Shown here: in pieces, positions 50,124 to 60,902 of the stretch
Layout of the letters: every line of letters starts with the position of its first letter
How positions within the stretch are numbered: the stretch's first letter is position 1
Source: Anas platyrhynchos
Lineage: Eukaryota; Chordata; Aves; Anseriformes; Anatidae
NCBI RefSeq assembly: GCF_047663525.1
Contig: NC_092600.1
Span: 5,080,001-5,144,000, forward strand
Reading direction: 5' to 3'
DNA: 64,000 nt
Notes under the pieces: generated by a model
Told to the model about the DNA's origin: nothing
What the model saw: only the letters and a program-made list of their open reading frames with translations
The model's database searches: none
Program-made: the position numbers and the translations under genes

Positions 50124-50160
50124 GGCTGCAGGTGATAAGTGCGGTGATAAGTGCGGTGAA
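50124..50160. repeat. short 12-bp tandem repeat
   Basis: GTGATAAGTGCG twice in direct succession, then a diverged third unit GTGAAAAGTGAC. Confidence 0.8.
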
Positions 50161-50769
50161 AAGTGACATTTTTTGTATACGAAAGTCTCAATGTGGTAGC
50201 GAGGGGATGACTCGGCCGTGTGCTCACCATGCTGGCACCCCACAGCAACACGGCAGTGCTGCTTTTTCTCCTGGCATCCCATGTAGCAGTGGTATCATCA
50301 GCAAACGGATTGTCCTGTGCACTTTAGCTGGTTCTTCGCGTTTCACTCTCACAGCACCAGGCAAGGAAAAGTCAGCATGGTTAGTGTGGCCAGGCAGGGG
50401 AAACTACAGAAGCACACACATGTAAGGAAACCCAGAAATGACTCATGCGTGCAGATTTCTCTCTCAGCACTCAGCTCTGTACATGCCCCGGCTCTGTGCA
50501 GACACAGCAGTGCTGTGGCCACCACGATGCAGAGCGCTGGGACCTCAATTCCCTCCAGGTCCAGGACAGCAGCAGCATTAGACAAGAGCTGTCCAGATAA
50601 CGCTCACCCAGGGATCATAGCTTGTCCCCACCGAGGGCAGATCACGGAGTGAAGGTAGTATATTTTTGCAAGGCTAACGAAGAGGAAAATCCCCACCCTA
50701 AGCTGTTTCAGGATTTTCCGTGTTGCTCTCTAACAGATCCTTATCAAAGACTTCCTATAACTTCCTATA

Positions 50770-51329
50770 ACTTTTAAAAGTATTTATTTATGTGAATGCA
50801 CTAACAGATGACCTATCCAGTGGTGTTCTGGTGTCGACGCTGTGATCTATGATGGGTCTCTTGGTAAATGTTTATGTCAGTGAGGGCATATTTAGTACTG
50901 TCCAAGCGTTGTTCCCAAAGTTCCTTTTGGAATAACTGTACCCTAGAGTGAGAAACATCTGGCTGCTTGGCATTTGCTGTAAAACACCACTAGTTTGATG
51001 TCCCCGCAGATCACTTCTCCAAAACAGATGGGTTTTTGTATTGTCTTCAGCTTTTCTCCTTGCTCAGGGCCATTCTAGGCAATAGGTGTGGGACAATACT
51101 TTGTGAACTGTTGCCTTTTCAGAATGAGAATTAATTGCTGTTTCCTCAGCAGACAAGACTCTGAATTGTCCATTTGCCCACCGATGAGGGATATGATGGA
51201 TCACAAAAGGCTGCCTGACTTGCATGCACATTCAAGCCACGTAATTTCCACGTAAGGACTCCAGGGAGAGCTTCTAGAGCACGGGGTGGTAATTTCTTGC
51301 AAACAACATTATTCGGAACAGATACTTTT
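50770..51329 (-). other. probable 3' UTR of unrecognised - strand gene
   Basis: Sequence after the stop at 51330-51332. An AATAAA on the - strand (plus-strand TTTATT at 50783-50788) lies about 540 bp downstream and would define the end. This places the gene tail-to-tail with CNOT6. Confidence 0.45.
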
Positions 51330-52321
51330 TCACACTTCAGCAATGGCTGGAAGCAAACAAGCCTTTATCTTTGCTTCTTTCCAGATGCATCTGTGCTCTG
51401 AAATCCAGTTATGGATCACGGCTTTTTTAGCTGCCTGGAAGCACTCGGAGTATCTCTGTTTACTGGGAACATCACCCATTGCATTTTTGTCACTGGAAGA
51501 AATTTCTCTCTCTTCTTTTTCATCGGCACCTGCTGTATTGAACGAACTACTCTGCTTCCTTACAGAGCACCGCAAAACTCGGTTTCCTAGCAGCTTCCCT
51601 CCGGCTGAGCATGGCAATAGCTTTTCACCGTTAATGAACATGGTACCACCTTCTTTCTGACTGTGATTACTGCTTAAAACTGCTCCCTCATCCCTTCTGA
51701 GATACCTCATCTCTGAGCAGAGTGTTTCTTTCTGCACTGGCCTTGGAGAAGGAAGCCTTGGAAAACTGAACACCCGTGGGAAACTTGGGTTCCCTTCAGC
51801 TTTTCCTTTCATGGCTGGGGGTTGAAGGTCACCATGTGGGGTGTCCGTGCAGCTGGAAGAGTTGCACTGTGAGGAGCTTTTACTCCAAGAACCCTTGGAG
51901 GAACAGAGCTTTCCTGCACCCGTGTAGATCTGTGCCAGGGGGTCCTCTCTGGACCAGAAGTCGGTTTCTGCATCATCAGGAGCAGGTGTGACTTTTCCCA
52001 GTGGTACCACATTTGAGATGAAATTGGTCAATTTACATGTTGATGTTTCTGGCAGGGATGGGGACCATGACGTGGCTTCAAGGCTCTGCAGAATCCTTCT
52101 GTTAGGAACTTTATGGCTGCTTACGGGAAGGCCCGGGAAGGTGGGTCTGGCAAGGTGGCAGATAGATTGAATGTAATCATCACTGGAGTATGAATCTGGG
52201 TTGGTTGAAGTGCTTCCAGTGTGTTTCGGGTTGCTGGTCAAGTCTTCCATTGCTTCCTCATGGGTTTCACATATGGTTGGGAGAGGTTTTGCAACACTGA
52301 GCCTTATCCGGGGTGCCATGG
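51330..52321 (-). CDS. main coding exon of the unrecognised - strand gene
   Basis: This 992-bp exon holds nearly the whole reading frame, from MAPRIRLSVAKPLPTICE to the stop. Its 5' boundary is the TTCCTTGCAG acceptor. The open frame also runs 40 codons upstream into the intron, with an ATG at 52437-52439. Because the acceptor cuts inside it, that extension is probably intronic. Confidence 0.6.
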
Positions 52322-53759
52322 CTGCAAGGAACAGATGAGACACGATCAGCACGGGACAGCCAGCTGCAGTAAAGAAATCCCAGGGCTGTTTCTGTGAAAT
52401 TTGTGCTACTGGATCCACCCAATATTTTCTTCTGGCCAAGAGTGGTGTTTACAGACACTTCATTCTAAAAATCTGGTGGCAGGATTTCTATACCTATGGC
52501 TTCCAGGGGAACTCAAATACACAAAAGAAGCCAAATGGTTAAGTGATAAAAGGTTCATTAAAGAGGCTCATGGAGGTCAGTAACTGTGTTCCCTTCTCAT
52601 GCATGCAGTTAGCAGCCAAAGCAACGCAGTGCTTGTGCACCACCCAGGCTGTACCAGCAAGGGACAAACTCCTCTCCCTCTCCCTCGTTGCCTGCTCGCT
52701 GTAGCAGGGCTCGGATTCCGCATTGGGTCTGGCCTGGCAAGAGCTGATCTCAAAAGGCGAGGAGCTGACCTCCTGCCATGGGGAGCATCACGTAAAGGAC
52801 ACGACATTAAAGCTGATCTCTGCTGTAAGACTACAGTGAGGTGGAGGTGATGATGTACAAACATTCACTTTCGTCTCTACCAGGTTTATAAATTTAGGTA
52901 TGGATTGGTAGAGCCTTACTTGAATGCTTATATAGATTCAAGGTCTTTGTGTGCAAATAGTTATCCTCATCTCTTTTTAGGCTGGATTTCCATCAGACTG
53001 TTCCCACTGGTCAGGTACACCCTTTTTAACAAATATTTCACGTTGCAGTGTTTGCTTACTATAGGGATTATTTTTTTATATCAAAATACTCTTTCATGTG
53101 CTTTGTTTATCTCACATTCTGGCAGAAATGACAACATTGCCTGGATCCTTTTTTCTTTTTTCTTTTTTTTTTCCCTATTCCCCCCCATCCCCGGTGGAAT
53201 TTGTATATGAACAACCTGTCAACACAATCCAGCTTTGCTGTGTGATTAAGCACAAAAGTGCTCTGCTCGCTATTTTAGTGCCTTGCTTGTCATTGCTGGA
53301 AATAAGCCTGGCTTTGCTGAGCCTCTGCGAGGCTGCGGCTCCCGTAGGGCACGCAAGCGAGCGGCGCACGCAGCGCCCCGCGCCCACCCCTGCCCATCCT
53401 GCTGCTGGTGCTACTGTAATGTCAGCCAAGGTGGGCTTTGCTGAATTTAGGGGCTTGCTTTAAACCTCACGGCCTTTATATTTCCCTTTCTTAATTCTTT
53501 ACCTGCTCCTTTCTTAGCTCTGTAAGCTCCAAGGGAAAGGTTTCTCCCCTCCCTCCTAGCCCAGCACCGAGCAGCCGCAGCACCAGGCCTTTAGCCCAGG
53601 GCAGCGGGGGGCTCTGGGGACAGGCAGGGTCTCACCGGGGGCTCAGCACCACACAAATCATTAACTGAGCCCTGCCAACACCTCCTTCCTCCCGAAGGAA
53701 ACTGTTACCTACTTACATCGCTCTTCCGATGGGATGGACGGGTTCCAGCCCGGCCGCAT
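51330..53759 (-). CDS. unrecognised two-exon gene, predicted 344-residue serine-rich protein
   Basis: Coding parts are 53759-53717 and 52321-51330 (1035 nt with stop). Exon 1 has an ATG at 53757-53759 with G at -3 and ends at a strong donor, GCGAT|GTAAGT. Exon 2 follows an excellent acceptor, TCTGTTCCTTGCAG|CC. The junction restores frame as Ser15, giving MRPGWNPSIPSEERSMAPR. An alternative start is Met16 (52317-52319), which has a weaker -3 base and would give 329 residues. The protein is hydrophilic, rich in Ser, Pro, Lys and Glu, and mostly predicted disordered. It has an ordered-looking SYSSDDYIQSICHLARPTFP at about 58-77 and an amphipathic, probably helical C-terminus, NWISEHRCIWKEAKIKACLL then PAIAEV. 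There is no signal peptide, membrane segment or enzyme motif. I cannot name the family. A 330-codon open exon with matching splice sites and a downstream poly(A) signal argues for a real gene, but expression is unproven. Confidence 0.6.
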
Positions 53760-54100
53760 CCCCGCTGCTGCCACCACGGCCACGCCACGAGGAGGTCACC
53801 TTGTCACCTGCAGCCGCCCACCATCCTGCTGGCCCCAGCAGCCCTGGCACCCCCAGCCCTCCCCTCCCTGCTGCTCCCCAGCGTTTCAGTGCCCGTGACC
53901 ACCCAGGTTCCCCTCCAGCCATGCCGAGGACGAAGCTCCGTGCGCCAGCAGCGCCTTGCCCTTACCTGAGCCGCAGCCTCTGTGGGTGTTCGGCACCTTC
54001 CAGCTCCCCGGGCCCCGGCTCCGTCCCCTGCTCTTTCTCGCCCTGTTTTCCGTGCAGGATACGTGCTGTCTACAACTAAACCGTGCTCGCTGCGCCCAGT
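53717..54100 (-). promoter_or_regulatory. GC-rich first exon / promoter region of the - strand gene
   Basis: GC-rich, moderately CpG-containing sequence upstream of the donor at 53717. It contains the proposed start codon, while the transcription start is not determinable. The 3' boundary is the donor; the 5' boundary given is approximate. A second CpG-rich patch lies in the intron at about 53330-53400. Confidence 0.4.
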
Positions 54101-55172
54101 CAGCTGACTCGGCTGCCTGTTTTGTTGTTGGTGCTAAATATAGACTGACGGAGCCCTTCCCCGCTGGAGCCCCGGTGTGAGAAACGCAGCCGAGCTGCAA
54201 ACCAGCCCCGGCAGGGCAGGATGAGCCCAGTCAGGGTCACAGCCCCGCTGCTGCAGGGCTGCTCTGCGGTGCCAGCCTGGGTGGTCGGCCAGGGGAGGCT
54301 CCGTGCACCGAGCTGGGTGTGCGAGCAGCGGTGCGGTGGTTGGGATGCATTTCGCTGCTGCGTGCAGGGTGCGGCCCTTAGGATGTCTGATTTCTCTCCT
54401 GGGTGGCTTCGTGCCTCTCAGCTCGGGTCTGGGGGTGGCTTTCACCAGTGCTGCTGCTGCTCCCCTCCATCCCCACGCCTTCCCCAGCCCCCTCGCCCTG
54501 CAGCAGCCACCAGCCCTGTGCCGAGGGAGACCACACAAATGCAGTGCAGAAAATCGCTTTGCAAGGAGGGCAGGCAAAGTCTGACCTCCAGGGCCAGCGG
54601 TCTCCAGGCAGCAAGGGGTTTCCTTTGTTTTCAGGCTTATTAGCACGCTGTGAATTGATTGCGGTTCTCTATGTAACCCCAGCATCCTGCTTGTAGCCTC
54701 TCCTGCACAGTGGGTGGGGAGGTGAACTGCAGTTTTGCAGCAGAATCTTCCTTCTGCTGTTATTGCCAAATGCTGCCCTCGGTTCCTGCTGTCAAGGACC
54801 AGGGAACAGCCACGCTGCACGATGTCCTCCCCACACCACTGAGCTGCTGGGAGGGGTGGAGAGAAAAGCAGACATCCTAGACTGAAAATCCCTGCTTTAG
54901 TTTTAGTTTTTAGTGCAAATATTCTCAGTGTTACTGTCACTCAGGCTGCATCAGCTTTGGCAGCTGATTTGATTGCTGAAGTTTACACTCATCATCCAGG
55001 TGCTTTCTTTCACTCTGGTGGAGAGAAATAAGCAGCTCCAAGGACTCACATCCATTCAGGTGTGGCTCAAACTGGAGATTACCTGCTCTCTGGAGCTATC
55101 CGCTGCCCAGTGTTTAACTATAAAAGGTGTGCAAGCTGAAGTTTTGTTGGGATTCCTGATTCCTGATGCCTG

Positions 55173-55203
55173 ATTCCATCTAACAGCTGAAGTTAGATGG
55201 AAT
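55173..55203. repeat. 12-bp perfect inverted repeat, 7-nt loop
   Basis: ATTCCATCTAAC, loop AGCTGAA, then GTTAGATGGAAT. The left arm is preceded by tandem GATTCCTGATTCCTGAT, so slippage and template switching may have produced it. Confidence 0.9.
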
Positions 55204-58200
55204 GACCCTCAGCCTTCATGCACTAAATATGCTAACAGCAATGTTCAGCAGGGGTTATGCTTTAGCAACAACTCGCAGCTTAGAGTTCTCTTTTTCCTTA
55301 GATTTCTCCAAGGAGCTGCCTGAGAGCCTTGGAAGAGATCAGGATCCTCAAACAATGGGGTTAGGTAAGGCATCTTTTCTTATGAAACCAGGCTAAAAAT
55401 ACAGTTTTGGAATAAAAATCCCTTTCATCTATTGTAAAGAGATTCTTCAGCTGACTGATGTTACTGTGGGAAAATCACATTTATACAAATCCCTGCTGTT
55501 GGAATAACTCAAATAACCCCCATATAAATGATTTCTTCTCCATCATCTTTTGTATTTTCTTGATGATATCAGAAATGCCAGATACAGATTAAAGAGTAGC
55601 TACTACCATCCACGTATAAGTTACAGCAATGCCTTACTTCTGTTACCTCAACCACAGGCATTCTGTTTTCTCTTTCTTCAAGTGGTTGCTCAAATTTTTA
55701 ATTAAAAAAAAAAAAAAAGGATGCACCTTTGAACACTTGTTTGTCTCCTCCCCAAACTGTTGTAGGTTTCTTCTCAACATTTCTGGGGTGTCTCTGGTTA
55801 AACCATCCCCATCTCCTGCAGCCTCCCCTGAGTGAGCGCAGTGAATCAGCATTCCTGAGTGCACAAAAACCGTAACCAAATGGGATTAATGGCAAAAGAA
55901 AACAAAGAAAACAGCAACTTCAGCGGTGCCCAAGCTGCCAGGGAAAACAGGAGCTGTGAGTTCTGCAAGGGTTGTCTGAGATCTAAATGCTGGGGTGTTG
56001 CTTCTTGTTTAGTGCTCTGCTTGTGAGCTCTTTTCAAACACTTCCAGTTTGGGAGAAACCTGTCTTAAAGCAGTTCAGCCATGGGAGCTGCACAGGTGGA
56101 ACAGGTAAGTCTCCTTCAGGTGTTTTTGAAGCTTGTTGGTGTTTGGATAAACAAAACAGTTCATCTTTGGGAGCCCTGAATGGATAGAAAATATCAGTTC
56201 CCATCTTGGGTGTGCTCAGGAAGAGCATTTGCAATGCCAAAGTGCAGCTCCGCAGCCACCACGGCTCTGCCTGGCTAACCCAGCCTCCACCTGCAGGGCT
56301 CCAGCATTGCCAAAGCTCCTTCAGAAATAACTTTTGCTTTGGACGATGGCAAGGAATATTTATTTGCGTGGGAAAAAAAAATCACCCTATGTTTTCCAAG
56401 GCTATGAATCCGTACAGAAAAGGTGAAACAGTAGAAGCCTCTCTGGCCTGGTGTGGCAAACTGGTGTCCGTGTGTGGCCGGGAGGCTCGTGGTGTCACTG
56501 GGCACCCCTCGGCCCCTGCTCTTCACTGAAACCTTGTCAGATTATCAGCAAAGGAGCAATCCTGAGCACTTGAACGCCGTGGCGCAGAGAACTGCTGCTT
56601 TCTTGCATCTTTGTCATTGAAATTTCCAGAAAGGAAAGGAGTTTGACCTGATTTGTGCCAGATTCCAGACGATTTCTGTTCTCTAATTATATCCCACAGC
56701 CCGTTGACCTCCCATGCAGTGCAGCAAGCTATGGTATGCAGCAAAGACGTTCCCGTGAAACATTAATGGGCTGCTTTCGTATTAACTCGCCAGAGCCAGG
56801 TTAGAAATGTCGCACCCACGGTTGTTGCCTTGACGGCAGCTCACACAGTAACCAGGGGCAGCTGTTTGTGCAAACACTGTAATTGATGCACACAGGTTTT
56901 CCTGGAAATTATTTCTTTCTCTTCTGCAAGCAAGGAACTGGTTGCAGCACAGACTTGGTATCGCAGCCCCTCGCCATTTAGCACAAGACTTGTTTGCAGG
57001 GACTGAGCTCTCCACCCACCTGGAAACACGGGCTTGGTCCTTTCGGGAGGCTTAGAAAAGTCTCAGAGCAATGTAGGTGTTCCCCTGGGATTTCAGTTCA
57101 ACTTGGAAAATGACCCCAGGGAGCCTTTGCAGCACGTTTTGAGGAGGTGCCAGTCTCAGGGGTTTGCCAGCCCAGCTCTCCTCAGGCACCAGCTGCCCGT
57201 GGTGCTGGAGCTCGGTGCTGGTGAGGACACCTGGATACAGTGACTGACTTTAACTATTTGACATCTCCAAATGTGCAAAACGATGGGGGTTTCTCGCTGG
57301 CCACTTCCTCTGGAAATCCAGCCCAGGGTATTCAGTAGTTAAACTACAAATAATTTTTATTTATGGTATTACAGTTCTGCGGAAGGTCACCTTGTGTCTT
57401 TGTAGGAGGATAATTTGCCTTACCTCATTTCAGATTTTAGAAACGCACGCCCAGCCTCCAGCTGAACCCAGCAGGGTGGCCAGGGATGACAGCAGGGCCA
57501 AGGCTGCCTGCAGGTCATGGTACCTGCCCGGGGGGCTCTGCGCAGGAGCAGACATTCCTCTCCTGTTTTTCACCCCTGTTGTTACAGGCTAGGGCGGGAT
57601 TTTTCCGTTTCACCACTCACCCTGTCCTGTCTTTACATGGCTGAAAGAAGCCAGCCCCGAGTTAGTGGCTGACCTAACTCCCCGGCAGTGCTGAGAGCTG
57701 GACCAAGCAAAGCAGTGAGCTGTGCAAATCGTGTCACCTCTTGCAGCAAACGAGTTGCTTCCTGCTGGCCAGGCTTTTAAAGAATTGAACTTTACTTGCC
57801 TAGCTCCTTTCTAAAGCCCATTTGGTTTTGCTGGTGGGGGAAAAGGGTCTGAACTTGCCAAGCTACTGACCCACCTCTCCTCTTTCTGAAAAGGAACCCA
57901 AATGGACGAAGGTCAGCATAGATACATGCTGTGCCAGAGGGGGTGAGCCCTTGGCTCCAAGCAAGCAGGGTTTGGGTCCCTCTGCTCTGAAACCTCCCTG
58001 GTTTGCTGCTCGCTGAAATGAGTTTTTAAGAGTGCGTGTGCATTGGTGTGGTTCAGTGCCTCTGTCACTTCGGTCCCCTGCTCGGTTTGAAAAGCTGCTC
58101 ATGAAGAGAGATCGTGGCAGGGTGGTGGTGGGGAGCGAGGACATTCAGCCCCCAGAAGTGCTCTGCACCGTTCTTTGACCCCTAAGAGCAGAGCAAAACC

Positions 58201-58310
58201 TGAGCTGACCCTGGGCATGGTGTGACAGCAGTCAGATTGCCACGGCACTTTGAAGGAGCTCTTTTCTACCTGGTATAATTGAGAACAACCTGAATATCTG
58301 CTTTCCTGCT

Positions 58311-58342
58311 TTATTTTATTTATTTATTTATTTATTTATTTT
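58311..58342. repeat. (TTTA)n microsatellite
   Basis: About seven TTTA/ATTT units in succession, with one TTTTA interruption at the left. Confidence 0.9.
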
Positions 58343-60282
58343 CTGAGAGCTCTCAGCGGAGCCAGCTGTGGGACTCCCCAAGTCCCTGCTCACTTCTGCA
58401 CCACCAAGTGGCGCGCCGTCCAAAACACAAATATTTACTCAGGCAGGCTCTGGTTTATCTGCACAGACTCCTTGCTCTGCCCACGGCCTGGTGTTAGTGG
58501 GACTGCAAGCAGATTTGGGGGGGTCTCTGCTGGGCAACACCATCCATAGCCCACCCCTCCTGTCTTTGCTCCCCCTGCTGCAGCATCTCTGTCTGCTGGG
58601 CACGAGCCAGTGAGCCCCTTGCCTGTGAGGAAGACGAGCGTATGCACACGCCATGAAGTAATTTATCACACGTGGTGAGTTTGCTTTTGTGTGAATTTGT
58701 GGAGCCAGACATGGCTTTGTGTTCAGGAACAAGCAACGCACCAGCATTTGGTATTTGTGCATGCTGCGGGAGTAGGATTTTGTATGGACATCGCCCGTGC
58801 AAACAAGACAGAGAATTCTCCCCTCAGCATCTCTCTCTTAGGGTAATGTTTCTTCTCCTTCCGCTGCCAGCGAGCTTTCTGCTTTAATGCACACCCTGCT
58901 CTGAGCTGGGTGACTAAATCCCAGCTCGTGATTTATTCGCTGCTGTTTAACCCCTTGTGCTTCTGAATCCTTGCAGTGCTAGGCTATGTTATCTGCAACA
59001 AGACCAGGACTGGGCCACTCGATTTTAGGGACGTGAGCACAGTGCCTTCACCTGGGGCAAACGCTCCCATTGCCGCTCCCTGAGCTGCTTCTGAAAACAT
59101 TTTGATAGCCCAGGATGGGTTCAGGCCTAGAGGCCCCAGCCAGGCCCTGGGTACTGTGCCTGGCTGCAGCAGCAAATGTGACAGAAAGGGGAGCAAAAGC
59201 AAACAATACCACAAGATAAGGAGGCCTTTGGTATCACCCCCATGCCCTGGGCTAGAGAAAGGTCAGAGCAGCCCCCAGGCTGCAGCCGGTGGGTCTGCAC
59301 CTGAGGGACTGACACGAAGGGGCTCAAAAGTTAACGCAGGCCAGGGGAGGAAGACCTGCCTTCCTGTGGCTGCATTCTTCAGGCATTTCAGACACAAACA
59401 CTGGGGGAGGAAGGGCTGTTGGATGTGTTTGAAACCCACTGGGTGCTTTTTGTGTCTGGGGTGTGGATTTAGGGCAGCTTCTTGTACCAGAGCAGCCCCT
59501 CTCCTCCGCTGCCAGCCGGCTGCAGGCATGGCAAGCCCTGCTCCCTGCCCTCTGGGACCAGAGGCTGCTTTTCCCCTGGGTCCAGAGGTTGCTTTTCCTC
59601 TGGCAGCTGTGTTGGTGACTCAATAACCCCAGCTGCATAAAGACTTTGAGGGAAAACAAGAGCCAATTAAATATAGCCCTTGTCACAGCTGTAAATTAGA
59701 TACTATGCGAATTGTCACATGAAATGAAACCCGTGTTTTGTCTGGTCCGTTTTACCATGGCATTTCAATAAATTAATGCCTTTTTTCTGAATTGAAAATG
59801 CTGAGGTGGCCCGCTACCTGATTAAAGAACATGTTGGACTTCAATGCACGGCATGGTGCTAACTGAATAATCAAGGCAAGCGGGGAACTTTCAAATCCTC
59901 AAGCAACAAAATTCAATTAGGTGGAAGAAATTCAATTATGCTTTAAAGGAAAGCTGGCTATGAGCTTGCAGGGTATGGCAGGAAAATGTAGGCAAAAGAA
60001 TTTCCTGGAAAGGAACAATTATTTTATCAATAGGACTTGCAAAGCAAAATTTGGTCATCAGTGCCCAGTGGAAGCCCAAGTAGCTGAGCATTTAAGATGA
60101 TGATACATGGACCAGGATGGATTTCAGCAGGATGTAAAACATGAGAGCCGCAAGCAGGCTTAAGTAAGTTTGGTTAATTCCCATGCAGTGATCAGCTGAG
60201 GTTTCAGTCCAGTAAATTCATAATATTTGGTCCTGGATAATGGACATTGTAACAAGGAAATAGAACTTCGGCAGCAAGTATA

Positions 60283-60312
60283 TCCCAATCCCAATCCCAA
60301 TCCCAATCCCAA
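60283..60312. repeat. (TCCCAA)5 hexamer repeat
   Basis: Five perfect TCCCAA copies; TTGGGA on the - strand, one substitution from a circular form of the vertebrate telomere unit TTAGGG. It encodes a Leu-Gly dipeptide run in a spurious - strand frame. Confidence 0.95.
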
Positions 60313-60874
60313 TTCATTAAAATAAAGTTTTAAAAATTGAATTGGTTTTGAGTTTAAAGATGCCAGCTCCTCCTTCCCCAGCATCTCTGCACAGTGTAAC
60401 TTCAGTCAAAAAAAAAGCACAGGGAAAAGTCAAACACTTTGCAAAAGGACACAGACATTTGAATTTAATAAATTATAAAATTAAAGATTCTAATTTGTAT
60501 ATACATTTTTAATATACAAGAAATGGCTATTTATTGCAATTTCTGTTAAGGCATATGTAAGTGAATGGAAGTTGCATATAGATATTCAGATGAACATAGC
60601 TAATACTGTGCATTGTAGGTGAGTAAATAAGACATTAAATGCATTACGTACTAAAATAAAACATAAAACCCTTTGAGTACTGGTAAAGCACCATTTATAA
60701 AATTCTCAAAAATCTGAAAGCATTCTATGGAGATGTTGTGAGGTTCTAAATACTGAATGGATATATGAATATAAAAAGTGATGCATTCATAATAGATTAC
60801 AGAAATCTTTAAGGCATGTTGGTGGAAAAATGGCAGTCAATTGGAACCAAAGGAACATGAATTGGTTTGAGATC

Positions 60875-60902
60875 TTTTTTTTTTTTTTTTTTTTTTTTTT
60901 TT
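60875..60902. repeat. T28 homopolymer tract
   Basis: Twenty-eight consecutive T followed by GGTGAGGGG. On the - strand this is a long A tract, which could be a retroposed-copy tail. No source gene is recognisable next to it. Confidence 0.9.

Noticed and set aside
52320-52439. Forty-codon N-terminal extension of the - strand frame (start at 52439)
   Set aside because: The strong TTCCTTGCAG acceptor lies inside it, just before the CCATGG, and the extension ends in a hydrophobic stretch that is the polypyrimidine tract read as protein. It is probably intron.
54134-54940. 268-codon - strand frame
   Set aside because: GC-rich chance frame overlapping several others; no domain. It lies upstream of the proposed - strand first exon but does not join it in frame by a credible donor.
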